From: Bradyrhizobium sp. NAS96.2 | GTDB lineage: Bacteria; Pseudomonadota; Alphaproteobacteria; Rhizobiales; Xanthobacteraceae | Length of the DNA stretch: 53,347 nucleotides | Assembly (NCBI RefSeq): GCF_001908235.1 | Contig: NZ_LGHK01000014.1 | Location: 1-53,347, forward strand | Reading direction: 5' to 3' | Part shown: one piece after another, positions 1 to 8,265 of the stretch | Layout: every line of letters begins with the position of its first letter | Numbering within the stretch: the first letter of the stretch is position 1 | Position numbers and translations under genes: made by a program | The notes under the pieces: model-generated | Seen by the model: the letters and a program-made list of their open reading frames with translations, nothing else | Told to the model about the DNA's origin: nothing | Database searches by the model: none

Positions 1-2
1 CT

Positions 3-518
3 GAGATCCAGGTTAGCGCAGCGCAGCTGACGCAGACCACTTACGTCGCCGGCAACGGCACCGACCAGCTCTGGGTCCGCGTCAACGACGGTACGGCCTG
101 GAGCGCTTGGCAGGCCTTCACAACGACCGGCAGCACGCCGGCGGTCATTAATCCCGGCGCCACGCTCGAATTGGGCTCGCCCTACCCCGGCCAGGTAACC
201 TTCTTCGGCAGCACTGGAAACCTGAAGCTCGACAACTCCCAAAGCTTCAATGGCACCGTCGCGGGCATGACGGGTAACGACACCATAGACTTTGCTGACA
301 TCAATTTTGCCAATGTGCAGACACCCAACTTCACGGGCAATGCCTCGGGCGGCACGCTCACCGTAACCGATGGTACTCACACCGCCTCCATTGCGCTACT
401 CGGTAGCTACCTGGCGTCAACCTTCGTTGCCTCCAGCGATGGTCACGGTGGAACGTCCGTTATCGACCCGCCGGCCAACACCAATATTCCGCTAGCGGGA
501 GCTCATCAACAGGCGTGA
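3..518 (+). CDS. C-terminal end of a large repetitive surface/secreted protein (5' end outside window)
   Basis: The frame is open from the first bases of the window, so only the last ~171 residues are present. The first ~45 residues resemble the end of an Ig-like or cadherin-like repeat (a Q-L-W-V-R-V-N-D-G-T stretch). The rest is a Thr/Gly/Asn-rich beta-strand domain with N-D-T-I-D-F, G-G-T-L-T-V-T-D-G-T-H and S-S-D-G-H-G-G-T-S-V signatures. That closing domain is common at the ends of very large repetitive extracellular proteins of Bradyrhizobium. No catalytic residues are visible. The final ~13 residues, after I-D-P-P-A, run into the decayed insertion sequence on the other strand, so the natural C-terminus may have been replaced. 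Export by a type I system is typical for such proteins but is not shown here. Confidence 0.75.
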   Translation, partial: EIQVSAAQLTQTTYVAGNGTDQLWVRVNDGTAWSAWQAFTTTGSTPAVINPGATLELGSPYPGQVTFFGSTGNLKLDNSQSFNGTVAGMTGNDTIDFADINFANVQTPNFTGNASGGTLTVTDGTHTASIALLGSYLASTFVASSDGHGGTSVIDPPANTNIPLAGAHQQA

Positions 519-793
519 CCGACGGGGCATAGCCCAGCCGCGGCCGCAGGACGGATCGTTCTCGTCGTGCCCTTCCCATAAGAACTTCCGCGCACGCCGA
601 TCCGTCGCGAGTGCCGCAGCGCACGTCCAGGAAGCCCTTGAGAGCCCCAAAGGCGATTTCGCCATCGGACTTGCCCTGGAAGGTGAGATGCGTCTCTTCG
701 ACAAGATCGAGGGAGTCGCTATCCCAGACGTCCATCTCGACGATGCGCCGGCCGCCTGCAAAGGCCTTGGCGAAGCCGGGCACCTTGGCCATC
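492..793 (-). pseudogene. Frameshifted remnant of the small gene that accompanies IS5/IS1182-type transposases
   Basis: The ATG at 793 overlaps the stop of the transposase remnant (TGATG), as expected of a coupled partner gene. The first ~68 residues read well (MAKVPGFAKAFAGG..., with D-V-W-D and T-F-Q-G-K-S-D-G-E-I-A-F-G-A-L-K-G). Around 585 the reading jumps to the next frame, where the conserved W-E-G-H-D-E-N-D-P-S-C-G-R-G-W-A motif appears, and the reading then degenerates to a stop at 492. Intact homologues, as I recall them, continue past this motif with a G-D-D-S-type ending, which is lost. The function of the family is unknown. I infer decay by an extra base plus 3' truncation. Confidence 0.6.
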
Positions 794-1061
794 AGCCGGT
801 CTCCGCGTTCAGCTTGGGCAGCCGCACCAGATTGTAGGCGGTCGGCGGCTCGCCAGAGGCGTCCTTCGGCTTGACACTCTTCATCGAGGCCCAGGCCTCG
901 ATCAGCGTGCCACCCGGGCGGCCCTCGACCGTCTTCCGGCCGCGGGCTTGGCCGACGAGCGCAAGAGTTTTGATGAGGACGGCCTCGGCCCGTGAGGGCT
1001 TGCAGAGGGGCCGTCCCCGGGCCGAGATCCAAAGGGCTTTAGGGGGAGGGCAGCGATCCAC
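792..1061 (-). mobile_element. Internally deleted IS5/IS1182-type transposase remnant
   Basis: Two stretches of a DDE transposase are recognisable: G-T-L-I-E-A-W-A-S-M-K-S followed by K-P-K-D, which sits N-terminal to the catalytic core, and A-Y-N-L-V-R-L-P-K-L, which lies at the extreme C-terminus. Here they are separated by only a few residues, so roughly 200 residues of catalytic core are missing. The sequence before G-T-L-I-E-A-W does not resemble a transposase and is probably scrambled by further frameshifts. No terminal inverted repeats could be identified. The element cannot encode an active transposase. Confidence 0.6.
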
Positions 1062-1410
1062 AGACGGGCGGGATTTGGGCGAATTTGCATGGCCTACGTA
1101 ATACGGAGAGCCCTGGAGATTCGGCTATTCTCCCCTAGCGAGGGGACCTGAGCCGCAGCAGATGAGCAATTCTTTTTCTAGATTCTCTCCCTCCGCCATC
1201 TGACCTGCGCCGACATTCCGCTCCGACAATGCGAGGCGCAGCTTCGTGGCTCGCCGGCCGGATGTTCAGTCCCGGCCCTCGCGAGCAACGTCAAATCATT
1301 GCATGTGATGGTGGTTCGGTGCCGGCCGGCCCTGGCCGGCAAGGCTTGCTAACGCCCGCCTGCGCGGGATCGCGCCGGCGGTGCTGCCGTTCGGGCCTCG
1401 CGGCCCGTTC
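1062..1410. other. Intergenic stretch without a recognisable gene
   Basis: Nothing here reads as a gene on either strand. It holds a short perfect hairpin (6-bp arms at 1131-1136 and 1141-1146) and a GC-rich palindromic patch around 1320-1345 downstream of the FkbH gene. The patch may act as a weak terminator for the minus-strand operon, but it lacks a clear T tract. Confidence 0.4.
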
Positions 1411-3303
1411 TCACGCATTCGCTGCGCTGTCGCGAATGACCTCGAACGGCAGGGCGGGGACGTTGTATTCGGAGATATCCAGCTTCCAGATATGCTGGTC
1501 GTCCGTGCCGCCGGCCGGCGCAAATCCGAGCTTCTTGTACAGGTCGCGCACCATCCCGTTCTTGGCGGTGGGGAGGTAGCTTCCCTTCAGCGTGTCGACG
1601 CCGTTCAAACGGCAATGGCGGACGAGTTCGGCGATGATGGCTTCCTCGACCCGTCTGCCGAGAACCCGGCAGCTCATCAACCAGGTGTCGATGTCGAAGG
1701 TCGCGTCCTTCTTTCGCGCAATGACGACGCCGATCACCCCGTTGTCGCCGAAGCGGTCGCGCAGCCTGATCTGGAAGGTCAGGCAATCGGGCGAGCGCGA
1801 CATGGTCTCGACTTCGGAATGCGTGTAGCGACGCGTCGTCAGGTTGAACTGGTTGGTCTTGTTGATGAGCTGCGCGATCCGCCCGAGATTGACGGCATCG
1901 AACGCGTGGAATTCGATCGTCATGCCGAGCGAGGTCAGGAATTCGTCCATGTCGCGGGACTTCGCCGACAGCTCCGCGCGTTGCGCATTTGCCTGATATT
2001 GGTCGCCGCGCTGACGATCCTCTTCGGAAAACGTGACGGCTTCGAAATAGCCCGCGTTCAACAGCGTGCGCGCGTAGAGCGAAGGATCGGCGGGCAGCTC
2101 GGGCACGGCCACCATCGGCAACGCCTTTCGCACCTGGCTTCGCTCGGCGGGGTTGTCATCGAGCAGCACGAGGGAATCGAGCCCGATGTTCAGCGTCTTG
2201 GCGATGGCCTCGATATTGGTCGCCTTGTCACTCCAATTGGCTTGAAAGACTGCAATGTGGTCCAGCTTCAGCGTCATCTCGGGATGTTCGCGGAAGGGCT
2301 GTCGTGCGACTTCATCGGTATTCTTCGACGATACCGCCAGGATGACGCCGCGATCGCGCAGCTGAAGCGCCGTCCGCTGGATCTCGGTGAAGGCTTCTCC
2401 GACCCCGTCGCCCTGTCCGAGGACGATCCCTTCCAGCCCGTCGTCGCCGATCGTGCCGCCCCAGAGCGTGTTATCGAGATCAAGCACGAGGCATTTGCGG
2501 GCGTTGCCGCGGATCGCGCCAAGCAGGCGTCCGACATATTCAACGTAGATCGGCACCATCGTCTGCGCGAATGGCAGCTTGTAGAGATTCCACTGGACTG
2601 GATTGTGCCAGTTCTGGGTACCTATCGATTCCGCCAGGGCGGCGACATCGAGGATGTAGTCGCCGCGCTTCGCGGCAAGCTCGCGAAGCCCGTCGTTGAA
2701 ATCCTGAATCTGGCGGCGCAGCGACATCGACACTTGCGCGTCCATGCTGCCGAAGAGCGGTTGCGGCGGGCAGGCGACGGTCTGAAAGATGACCGGCACC
2801 CCGGCGCCACGTTCGAGGCCCTCGCGGATCATCCCCAAATAGTCGAGCGCTGACTGGTCCGACGAACTGCCGCCGCCGCTGTTGAAGGGCAGTCCGTGGA
2901 AATCGAGCGCGAGCAGGACGGCATCGGGCTTGGCGGCGTTGATCGTGGAGGAGGCATCGAGAGCTTCCTGCGCGACCTGATCGTAGTCGGCCTGGGTGAC
3001 GCGGAGCAGCACGCCATGGCGCGCAGCGCCGGCGGCAAGGGCAGGGGCGAACAGGCAGGTTGTGCCGTTGCCGAGCAATCCCAGATGAAACCCGCGAAGC
3101 GGCGACAGTGCCTTCGTCTTGGTTCGCGCGCGTTCGATGGTCTTCGAAAGGCGCGTGAGCTGATCTGTATTGAGGGCCTTGGTGGCAAGCCCGACGATCT
3201 CCGCGCCATCAGGTGCATCGGAGGCATCAAGCGCGTTGCAGAGTGATTTGAAATCCGCGGGCGGCGCTTCTAACCAGGGCAGTTCTTGAAGCTGAAACGT
3301 CAT
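1411..3303 (-). CDS. FkbH-like HAD-superfamily (HAD-IIIC) protein, putative glyceryl-ACP synthase
   Basis: 630 residues. The N-terminal ~260 residues form an SGNH-like extension (G-L-L-G-N-G near 75-80, with M-D-A-Q-V near 187). The HAD domain starts with the nucleophile motif D-L-D-N-T-L-W-G-G at 275-283, followed by S-S-K-N near 330 and L-L-D-D-N-P near 380. The C-terminal ~170 residues look like a GNAT fold (N-K-T-N-Q-F-N-L-T-T-R-R-Y motif). Known FkbH enzymes dephosphorylate 1,3-bisphosphoglycerate and load the glyceryl unit onto an ACP. That role is inferred here and is supported by an ACP gene two genes upstream. It is the last gene of the operon, 22 bp after the MaoC-like gene. The substrate remains open. 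Confidence 0.88.
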   Translation of the reverse strand: MTFQLQELPWLEAPPADFKSLCNALDASDAPDGAEIVGLATKALNTDQLTRLSKTIERARTKTKALSPLRGFHLGLLGNGTTCLFAPALAAGAARHGVLLRVTQADYDQVAQEALDASSTINAAKPDAVLLALDFHGLPFNSGGGSSSDQSALDYLGMIREGLERGAGVPVIFQTVACPPQPLFGSMDAQVSMSLRRQIQDFNDGLRELAAKRGDYILDVAALAESIGTQNWHNPVQWNLYKLPFAQTMVPIYVEYVGRLLGAIRGNARKCLVLDLDNTLWGGTIGDDGLEGIVLGQGDGVGEAFTEIQRTALQLRDRGVILAVSSKNTDEVARQPFREHPEMTLKLDHIAVFQANWSDKATNIEAIAKTLNIGLDSLVLLDDNPAERSQVRKALPMVAVPELPADPSLYARTLLNAGYFEAVTFSEEDRQRGDQYQANAQRAELSAKSRDMDEFLTSLGMTIEFHAFDAVNLGRIAQLINKTNQFNLTTRRYTHSEVETMSRSPDCLTFQIRLRDRFGDNGVIGVVIARKKDATFDIDTWLMSCRVLGRRVEEAIIAELVRHCRLNGVDTLKGSYLPTAKNGMVRDLYKKLGFAPAGGTDDQHIWKLDISEYNVPALPFEVIRDSAANA

Positions 3304-3325
3304 GGCGTTTTGACCCAGGATGGTG

Positions 3326-3754
3326 TCATTCGTCTAGAAGTTTGGATCCGGCGGTGCCGCTGGCGATCAACTTCTCACCCGCATACACCCGAAACTTCAG
3401 GCTGACGGTATGGGTGGATTGCGACACGTGAGTGAGTTCGCCGTTGAAGATCGCTTCCTCGCCGATATAGAGCGGCTGATTGAAGTCGATCCGCCAGCTC
3501 GTCGCCAGCCCGAGGTCGCCCGGCAAATGCATTCCGACCAGATGCGAAAGCCTGGCGACGGTGAGCGCGCCGTATACGACGGGGCCCGAGAATCCGCGGC
3601 TTCGTGCGAATTCAGCATCGATATGAATGCGGCTCGAATCTCCCGACAGCTTTCGGAAGGTATCCATCTCACTTTGACCGATCCGGAATGGAAGCGAGAC
3701 GGTCATGCCCTCCTTGAGCTCGCTCCAGACCAGCACTCGTGGCCGTTCGCTCAA
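3326..3754 (-). CDS. MaoC-like hotdog-fold dehydratase/hydratase
   Basis: 142 residues when started at the TTG at 3754, whose first two bases overlap the TGA of the ACP gene (TTGA), which suggests translational coupling. The hotdog-fold signature G-D-S-S-R-I-H-I-D keeps the Asp and His that form the hydratase dyad in R-hydratases. The usual following H-G is Y-G (V-V-Y-G-A-L), so activity on standard enoyl-thioesters is uncertain. MaoC-like proteins act on CoA- or ACP-bound acyl chains, and the position between ACP and FkbH genes points to an ACP-bound substrate. An alternative is a non-catalytic thioester-binding role. Confidence 0.82.
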   Translation of the reverse strand: MSERPRVLVWSELKEGMTVSLPFRIGQSEMDTFRKLSGDSSRIHIDAEFARSRGFSGPVVYGALTVARLSHLVGMHLPGDLGLATSWRIDFNQPLYIGEEAIFNGELTHVSQSTHTVSLKFRVYAGEKLIASGTAGSKLLDE

Positions 3755-3996
3755 CGCGTAGCCCTTTGACGGATGACGTTGACGAACTCGCCGACGTTCT
3801 TCAGGGCAGCAACCTCGCCAGTCGAGAACTGGATCTTGAACTCCACCTCGACAGCGACGACCAGCCGGATATTGCTGAGGCTGTCCCACGCCGGCACTTC
3901 CGCCGCGGTCATTTCCGGATGGGGCGTTAGCGTGTCGTCGTCGAAGACGTCCCGGAAAATCGGCGTGAGGCGGGAATAGATTTCCTCGTCAGTCAT
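3751..3996 (-). CDS. Acyl carrier protein
   Basis: 81 residues from the ATG at 3996, which has a GGGA element eight bases upstream; this is the normal ACP length. The phosphopantetheine attachment motif D-S-L is present in W-D-S-L-S-N-I-R-L-V, followed by the V-E-V-E-F-K-I-Q-F helix typical of carrier proteins. A further in-frame ATG lies three codons upstream (4005) and is a possible alternative. It is probably the dedicated carrier for the glyceryl or acyl group made by the FkbH protein. A 117-bp gap separates it from the SGNH gene upstream, so a separate promoter is possible. Confidence 0.85.
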   Translation of the reverse strand: MTDEEIYSRLTPIFRDVFDDDTLTPHPEMTAAEVPAWDSLSNIRLVVAVEVEFKIQFSTGEVAALKNVGEFVNVIRQRATR

Positions 3997-4113
3997 CACA
4001 AGCATCCCACGATTTGGGTGAGCCGGCGGCGTCGAAATGGCCAAGCAAGCCCTGTAAAATCCGCCTTTTCGGCGCGAGAACTACCAGATGGCACCGGCAT
4101 TCACAAGGCTCCC

Positions 4114-5232
4114 TCACCGCCTGCCGATCATGGCGTCCAGGGGCGGGCCAAGTTCCGCGCTCAGTTGGCCGTAGCCGGCCTTGTCGAGATGGACGTGATC
4201 GAGGAATTCGGACGCCGGAAGGGTCGCGAGCGGCCCAACGTAAACTCGGTCCGGGGGGCGCGGTGAGATGATTTGCACGAGTTGCGCCTGCAGCTCGGCA
4301 AATCTTTTCTGCGGAAGCAGGTCCGGCAATACCTTCGGATTCTCGGTCGCGTAGAAGATCAGCGTGGGCTGCTTTGCTTCCGACACGCGGCGCAGGATGC
4401 GATCCAGGGCTTGTCGCTGCGGGTTATCGGGAGCCAGATCGATCTTCTCGTACCGCGCCCGTGCGCGCATCAGGAGCACGACATCGCCAAGCTCGTCGCC
4501 CGTCGCCCCGGCCGAGCCTTGCAGACGCTTGTCCGCTGCATCGCGCAGCCCCACCAGGAAGTTGAAGGGACTGCCGTCGAACCACAGGGCTTGAAGGAAG
4601 TCGCGAGACCGGTACAGAAACCACCAGTTGACCAGTGCGTCGTGGCTCCATCTGGCGATTCCGCCCCATCCCTTGCCGGTGGAATAGGTGCCGTTGGCAT
4701 CCACGGACAGAGTGTCCAACCAGAGACGGGTTCTGGTCTCGCCTTCACGATCGAAATCCCGGGAGAAGGATCGCAGGCTGAGATCGAACACGATGGCATC
4801 CGGCTTCGAGGGCAGCACGATGCGCACAAGGTTCTCAAGATCGGTCGGAAGCGTTCCGTTCATGCCGAAGTTGGCGACGAGCACCTTTTGACCGGGATGC
4901 TCTTCGGCAAGCCAATTCTGCAACTGGCTCGACAGGGTGTGCGCCTGCCAGCCAGCATCGCCCTTGTCCCGCATCGCGCGGCCGAAGATCAGCGAGTCGC
5001 CCAGAACGGCAACCTTCAATCCGTCGAACTTCCGAAACTCTTCGAGCTTGGCATAAAGAGCTGTCGATGACTGGACATCGATCGTCGTCTGAAAGATGCC
5101 GCTGGCTGGAGCGGCCACGCGCAGGACCACATCCAGGCAGGCCAGTATCGCGACCAGCGCGGCAACCGTTACTCCCAAGCGCGAAAGAACGTCGCGCCCC
5201 CGAGATCCCTTGATTTTTCCAGCCTCGACCAT
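4114..5232 (-). CDS. Membrane-anchored SGNH-hydrolase-like protein of an O-acylation locus
   Basis: 372 residues. One N-terminal transmembrane helix (about 18-40) anchors a periplasmic SGNH domain: block I G-D-S at 78-80 with Ser80 as nucleophile, an oxyanion block N-F-G-M-N-G at 121-126, and the catalytic D-H-V-H at 345-348. All the key residues are present. Proteins of this type pair with MBOAT acyltransferases (as AlgX/AlgJ do with AlgI) and pass an acyl group to a polymer outside the membrane. It starts 6 bp after the 37-residue membrane peptide, in the same operon. A plain esterase acting on a surface glycan is the alternative. Confidence 0.8.
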   Translation of the reverse strand: MVEAGKIKGSRGRDVLSRLGVTVAALVAILACLDVVLRVAAPASGIFQTTIDVQSSTALYAKLEEFRKFDGLKVAVLGDSLIFGRAMRDKGDAGWQAHTLSSQLQNWLAEEHPGQKVLVANFGMNGTLPTDLENLVRIVLPSKPDAIVFDLSLRSFSRDFDREGETRTRLWLDTLSVDANGTYSTGKGWGGIARWSHDALVNWWFLYRSRDFLQALWFDGSPFNFLVGLRDAADKRLQGSAGATGDELGDVVLLMRARARYEKIDLAPDNPQRQALDRILRRVSEAKQPTLIFYATENPKVLPDLLPQKRFAELQAQLVQIISPRPPDRVYVGPLATLPASEFLDHVHLDKAGYGQLSAELGPPLDAMIGRR

Positions 5233-5238
5233 CAGCGC

Positions 5239-5352
5239 TCAGAAGTTCTGGTAAACGAACAGCGCTTGGCCGGTGTTCGACAGCAGCACGATGATGGCGA
5301 TCTTCGCGGCCAGCCAGACAATCTTGAGAATGTCGTCGCGTCCCAATGTCAT
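5239..5352 (-). CDS. 37-residue single-span membrane peptide between MBOAT and SGNH genes
   Basis: The ATG at 5352 overlaps the MBOAT stop (ATGA) and the frame closes at 5239, seven bases before the SGNH start. The peptide begins MTLGRDDILK, has one hydrophobic helix (I-V-W-L-A-A-K-I-A-I-I-V-L-L) and ends F-V-Y-Q-N-F. The stop/start overlap upstream and tight spacing downstream support translation. No function is known to me. A small partner or stabiliser of the acyltransferase is a reasonable guess. Annotation pipelines would often miss it because of its size. Confidence 0.6.
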   Translation of the reverse strand: MTLGRDDILKIVWLAAKIAIIVLLSNTGQALFVYQNF

Positions 5353-6566
5353 CGATACAGCCCCAGCATCTTGCCGTAGATCGCGCCCCATTCCGAGTAG
5401 GACTTGAGCCAAAGGATCAGCGTTGTCGAGACGAATGCGTAAACGAGAAAGCGGCGGAGATAGATCGAAGGCCCGGTGGCGACCGGTCCCTTCTTGACGC
5501 CGACATATTTGCGGACGAGCTGGCTTGCAACCAGGGCTCCGCCGTGAACCGTGCCGAAGGCCAGAAAGCCCCACGTCACCCCGTGCCAAAGCGCGATCAG
5601 GATCATCGAGAGGAAGTACACGGCCGATATCAGGGCAAACTGAATACGGCGTGGCGCCTTCTTGATGACAATGAAGTTGAGTGGCGTGAAGACATAGTCC
5701 CTGACCAGCGTGCTGAGCGAGATATGCCACCGATTCCAGAATTCCTGAATCGTCGTTGAATCGAACGGCCGATTGAAGTTCTCAATCAACCGGAAGCCCA
5801 TCAGCGAGGCCGTCCCGATCACGATGTCGCAATAGCCGCTAAAATCGAGATAGATGAGGCCGAGCTGGGCCAGCGCCCCCACCCACAACATCGGCCCCGA
5901 CATCTGCGCGGCATTGTCGAATGAAAAGATGCCGAACGCCGAGAGATTGTCGGCGAGGACGAACTTCTTGATCATCCCGTTGGCGATGCGATGAAGCGCA
6001 GGGATGACTGCTTTGGAATCGAAGACGGGCGATGCCAGCTGCTGTTCAAAGCTCCGATAACGCTCGATCGGGCCGGCCAGCAAGGCCGGGAAGAACAGGA
6101 CGTAGGTGCAGAATCGAAGGAAGCTTGGCCTTTCGATGAATTCCACCTCCATCAGGTAGCTCACGCAGCGGAACACCATGTAGGAAATGCCGATGATGTG
6201 GACCGGCATGTAATGGAACGGGTTGGCCCCTCCCAGCAGCCGAGGATCGCGCGCGAGAAACAGAAAGATCCAGAGTAACGCAACGACGAGCAGCTGCGCT
6301 TCCATGGTGAAGCGCGCGCCGCGCTGCTTGCGAAACAGGCCGATTCCGTAGGAAACGGCCAAGAAGGCCGCCAGGACGATGATCGACGCCGGATCGAATC
6401 CGAAGCTGACGAAGAATGCGAAGCTCAAGAGCAGCAGGGCGGCATTGCGCGCCAGCTGCAGATTGACGGCGCAGCAGACAATGATGGCGGCCGCCGAGAT
6501 GTACAGAAATTCGAAGCTGTTCAGGGAAGGTCCGCCGACGACGGCGGCCGCTGATTGGAAAAGCAT
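5349..6566 (-). CDS. MBOAT-family membrane-bound O-acyltransferase (AlgI-like)
   Basis: 405 residues with about ten hydrophobic segments. The two MBOAT signatures are present: E-F-W-N-R-W-H-I-S-L-S at 275-285 and A-L-W-H-G at 325-329, with His328 as the expected catalytic histidine. P-F-D-S before the first motif and D-F-S-G-Y-C-D-I-V-I-G also match the AlgI/DltB group. Such proteins transfer acyl groups from a cytoplasmic thioester donor to an extracytoplasmic polymer. With an ACP and FkbH in the same operon, the donor may be an ACP-bound glyceryl or modified glyceryl group, which is an inference. It lies 27 bp after the methyltransferase gene. Confidence 0.92.
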   Translation of the reverse strand: MLFQSAAAVVGGPSLNSFEFLYISAAAIIVCCAVNLQLARNAALLLLSFAFFVSFGFDPASIIVLAAFLAVSYGIGLFRKQRGARFTMEAQLLVVALLWIFLFLARDPRLLGGANPFHYMPVHIIGISYMVFRCVSYLMEVEFIERPSFLRFCTYVLFFPALLAGPIERYRSFEQQLASPVFDSKAVIPALHRIANGMIKKFVLADNLSAFGIFSFDNAAQMSGPMLWVGALAQLGLIYLDFSGYCDIVIGTASLMGFRLIENFNRPFDSTTIQEFWNRWHISLSTLVRDYVFTPLNFIVIKKAPRRIQFALISAVYFLSMILIALWHGVTWGFLAFGTVHGGALVASQLVRKYVGVKKGPVATGPSIYLRRFLVYAFVSTTLILWLKSYSEWGAIYGKMLGLYR

Positions 6567-6593
6567 GGCATCCCTTCTCGACGCAACGAGTCC

Positions 6594-7571
6594 CTAGCGG
6601 GGCCGTCGTCCAACGGCCACGCAATTGATCGTCAGGCGGTCCTTCAGGCACCGCTCCAGGCCATAGCCCGTCATCGGGAACAGTTCGTTCTTCTCGATCT
6701 CGAAACCCGCCGACGTCATGAGGTCGATCATCTCCGACGGCTTGTCGATCAGGTAGAGATGATCGGGAGCGGGACTGTTGGCGGGCATGTTCACGAGGAT
6801 CCTTCCGCCGGGCTTCAGATAGCGAATGAGGGATCGCAGGGCCTTGAGCGGGTCCTCGAGGTGCTCCAGCAACTCGCTCACGACGATGCTGTCGAAGCTG
6901 TCGCGCTGGTCGGGTGCGTCGAACATGTCCTGGCGGACCAGCTCGACTTCATCGCTGACGCCGATCACTTCCAGCGTCCGTCGCGTGGCTGCGATGGCGC
7001 CTTCGCTGACGTCCCACCCGACGATCGAGCCCGACCGGGAATCTGTTGCCGTCAGATAGAGCAGCGCGCCGTGGCCGGGGCCCACCTCGAGGTGGCGGTA
7101 TCCTTCCGGGAGCATCGGCAGATACTGGCTCCGATAGAAGGTCAGCGCGCAGGCGTGGTTGTGCCAGAACACGCCCGACAGCAGCAGCCCGTTCATGTAT
7201 TTTTCCATGACGTCGGGCTTCGAGTAGACGTCGCGAACCGCCTCGCTGAATTTGGAGCGCTCGTAGCGCCCATTGCGCCGGAAGAACAATTCGGCTTCCA
7301 GGATCATGTTCTCGCAGAAATACCGGTAGTCGTGGCAAATCTTGTCGATGGTCCCGAAATGATGGAGCGCGATCTTGGTGACGAGCTGCGACGATGCCTC
7401 GGTGTCGCGCATGACCTCGAGCGACCTGTTGCCGAGGCTGGTCGCCAAGGTGGGCTCGTGCTGGGGCCACGCGGCAATCTGTCGCTCAACCAGTGCCGAG
7501 AGGTAGGGGTAAGCAGCAATGTCGATCTCTGCGATTTTCGACCGCCGCACGATGTTCGCGGAACCCGTCAC
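6594..7571 (-). CDS. Class I SAM-dependent methyltransferase, first gene of the acylation operon
   Basis: 325 residues starting at a GTG (7571) with an A/G-rich stretch upstream. SAM-binding motif I is L-E-V-G-P-G-H-G at 161-168, followed by an acidic strand end (G-W-D-V-S-E) and a D-M-F-D motif II. The ~155-residue N-terminal region is helical and unlike a simple small-molecule methyltransferase; it may bind the substrate. Operon position suggests methylation of the acyl unit or of the polymer being decorated, but the acceptor cannot be read from sequence. The next ATG that would fit lies far inside the gene, so the GTG start is preferred. Confidence 0.85.
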   Translation of the reverse strand: MTGSANIVRRSKIAEIDIAAYPYLSALVERQIAAWPQHEPTLATSLGNRSLEVMRDTEASSQLVTKIALHHFGTIDKICHDYRYFCENMILEAELFFRRNGRYERSKFSEAVRDVYSKPDVMEKYMNGLLLSGVFWHNHACALTFYRSQYLPMLPEGYRHLEVGPGHGALLYLTATDSRSGSIVGWDVSEGAIAATRRTLEVIGVSDEVELVRQDMFDAPDQRDSFDSIVVSELLEHLEDPLKALRSLIRYLKPGGRILVNMPANSPAPDHLYLIDKPSEMIDLMTSAGFEIEKNELFPMTGYGLERCLKDRLTINCVAVGRRPR

Positions 7572-7770
7572 CCTGAACCACCCTTTGGTTGAAAATATTG
7601 CCCTTCTGACATAGCCCGACTTGTCCGTGCAAGGCCTTGAACAGCGATAATTTTCCCGACAGCAGGACCGGAGGGCATCCCGGCGCGACAGGGCGTAAGC
7701 TGTCGGCCAATTGATAGCTTGACGGAGCCAAAAAGCTCAGCCAGATAGCCCCAAGGTCAAGGGCCGGAAC

Positions 7771-8211
7771 ATGAAAAACCGCTTCCCAAGCGCATTTGGT
7801 CTGCTGCGCCAGGCCGTCATCGTGGGGACATTGTCGTTGGCGGGAATTTCTTCTGCCTTCGCAGCTGCCGCGCCACTTGTGGTAGAGAAAGAGCACCGGG
7901 TAGCCGCTGCCAAAGACACCCATCTCATTCTCGTGTTGGACTTGAAACCGAACTTCGGCGATCTGCAAAAATCTGGCGCGGAGGCTGCGGATGTCATCAG
8001 GGCCACGGCCGCCCGCTACGCCAAGGATTATCTCGCGCAACCTGAGTTCAGCTCTAGCCCGAAAGTCGTAGTCTATTTGATCTCGGTCGAAAGCATGGAT
8101 GAGTACAACCGCGCCAAATTCGACGGTATGAAGCGGTATGGCACCATCGCCTTCGAGAAAAAGGGCGACGAGGTCGTGCTAACCGAAGACAAGCTCTCCT
8201 TTAGCCCATAG
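7771..8211 (+). CDS. Small secreted protein of unknown function
   Basis: 146 residues. A signal peptide with a likely cleavage site around A-F-A-A-A-A-P (about residues 26-32) precedes a ~110-residue compact domain without cysteines. AAGGG lies seven bases before the ATG. The mature part has alternating hydrophobic strands (H-L-I-L-V-L-D-L, K-V-V-V-Y-L-I-S-V). I do not recognise the family. It is divergent from the acylation operon and 54 bp ahead of the SGNH-like gene, so it may share regulation with these surface functions. Confidence 0.75.
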   Translation: MKNRFPSAFGLLRQAVIVGTLSLAGISSAFAAAAPLVVEKEHRVAAAKDTHLILVLDLKPNFGDLQKSGAEAADVIRATAARYAKDYLAQPEFSSSPKVVVYLISVESMDEYNRAKFDGMKRYGTIAFEKKGDEVVLTEDKLSFSP

Positions 8212-8265
8212 TTCTTCTTAGCCCATGGGCCTTCAGGTCTTTCCCTGGGACATCACCTGCTCAAC

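Noticed and set aside
1381..2853. Long open frame (490 codons) on the plus strand over the FkbH gene
   Set aside because: It mirrors the FkbH gene on the other strand, has no recognisable motif and has an Arg/His/Asp-rich composition typical of antisense frames in GC-rich genomes.
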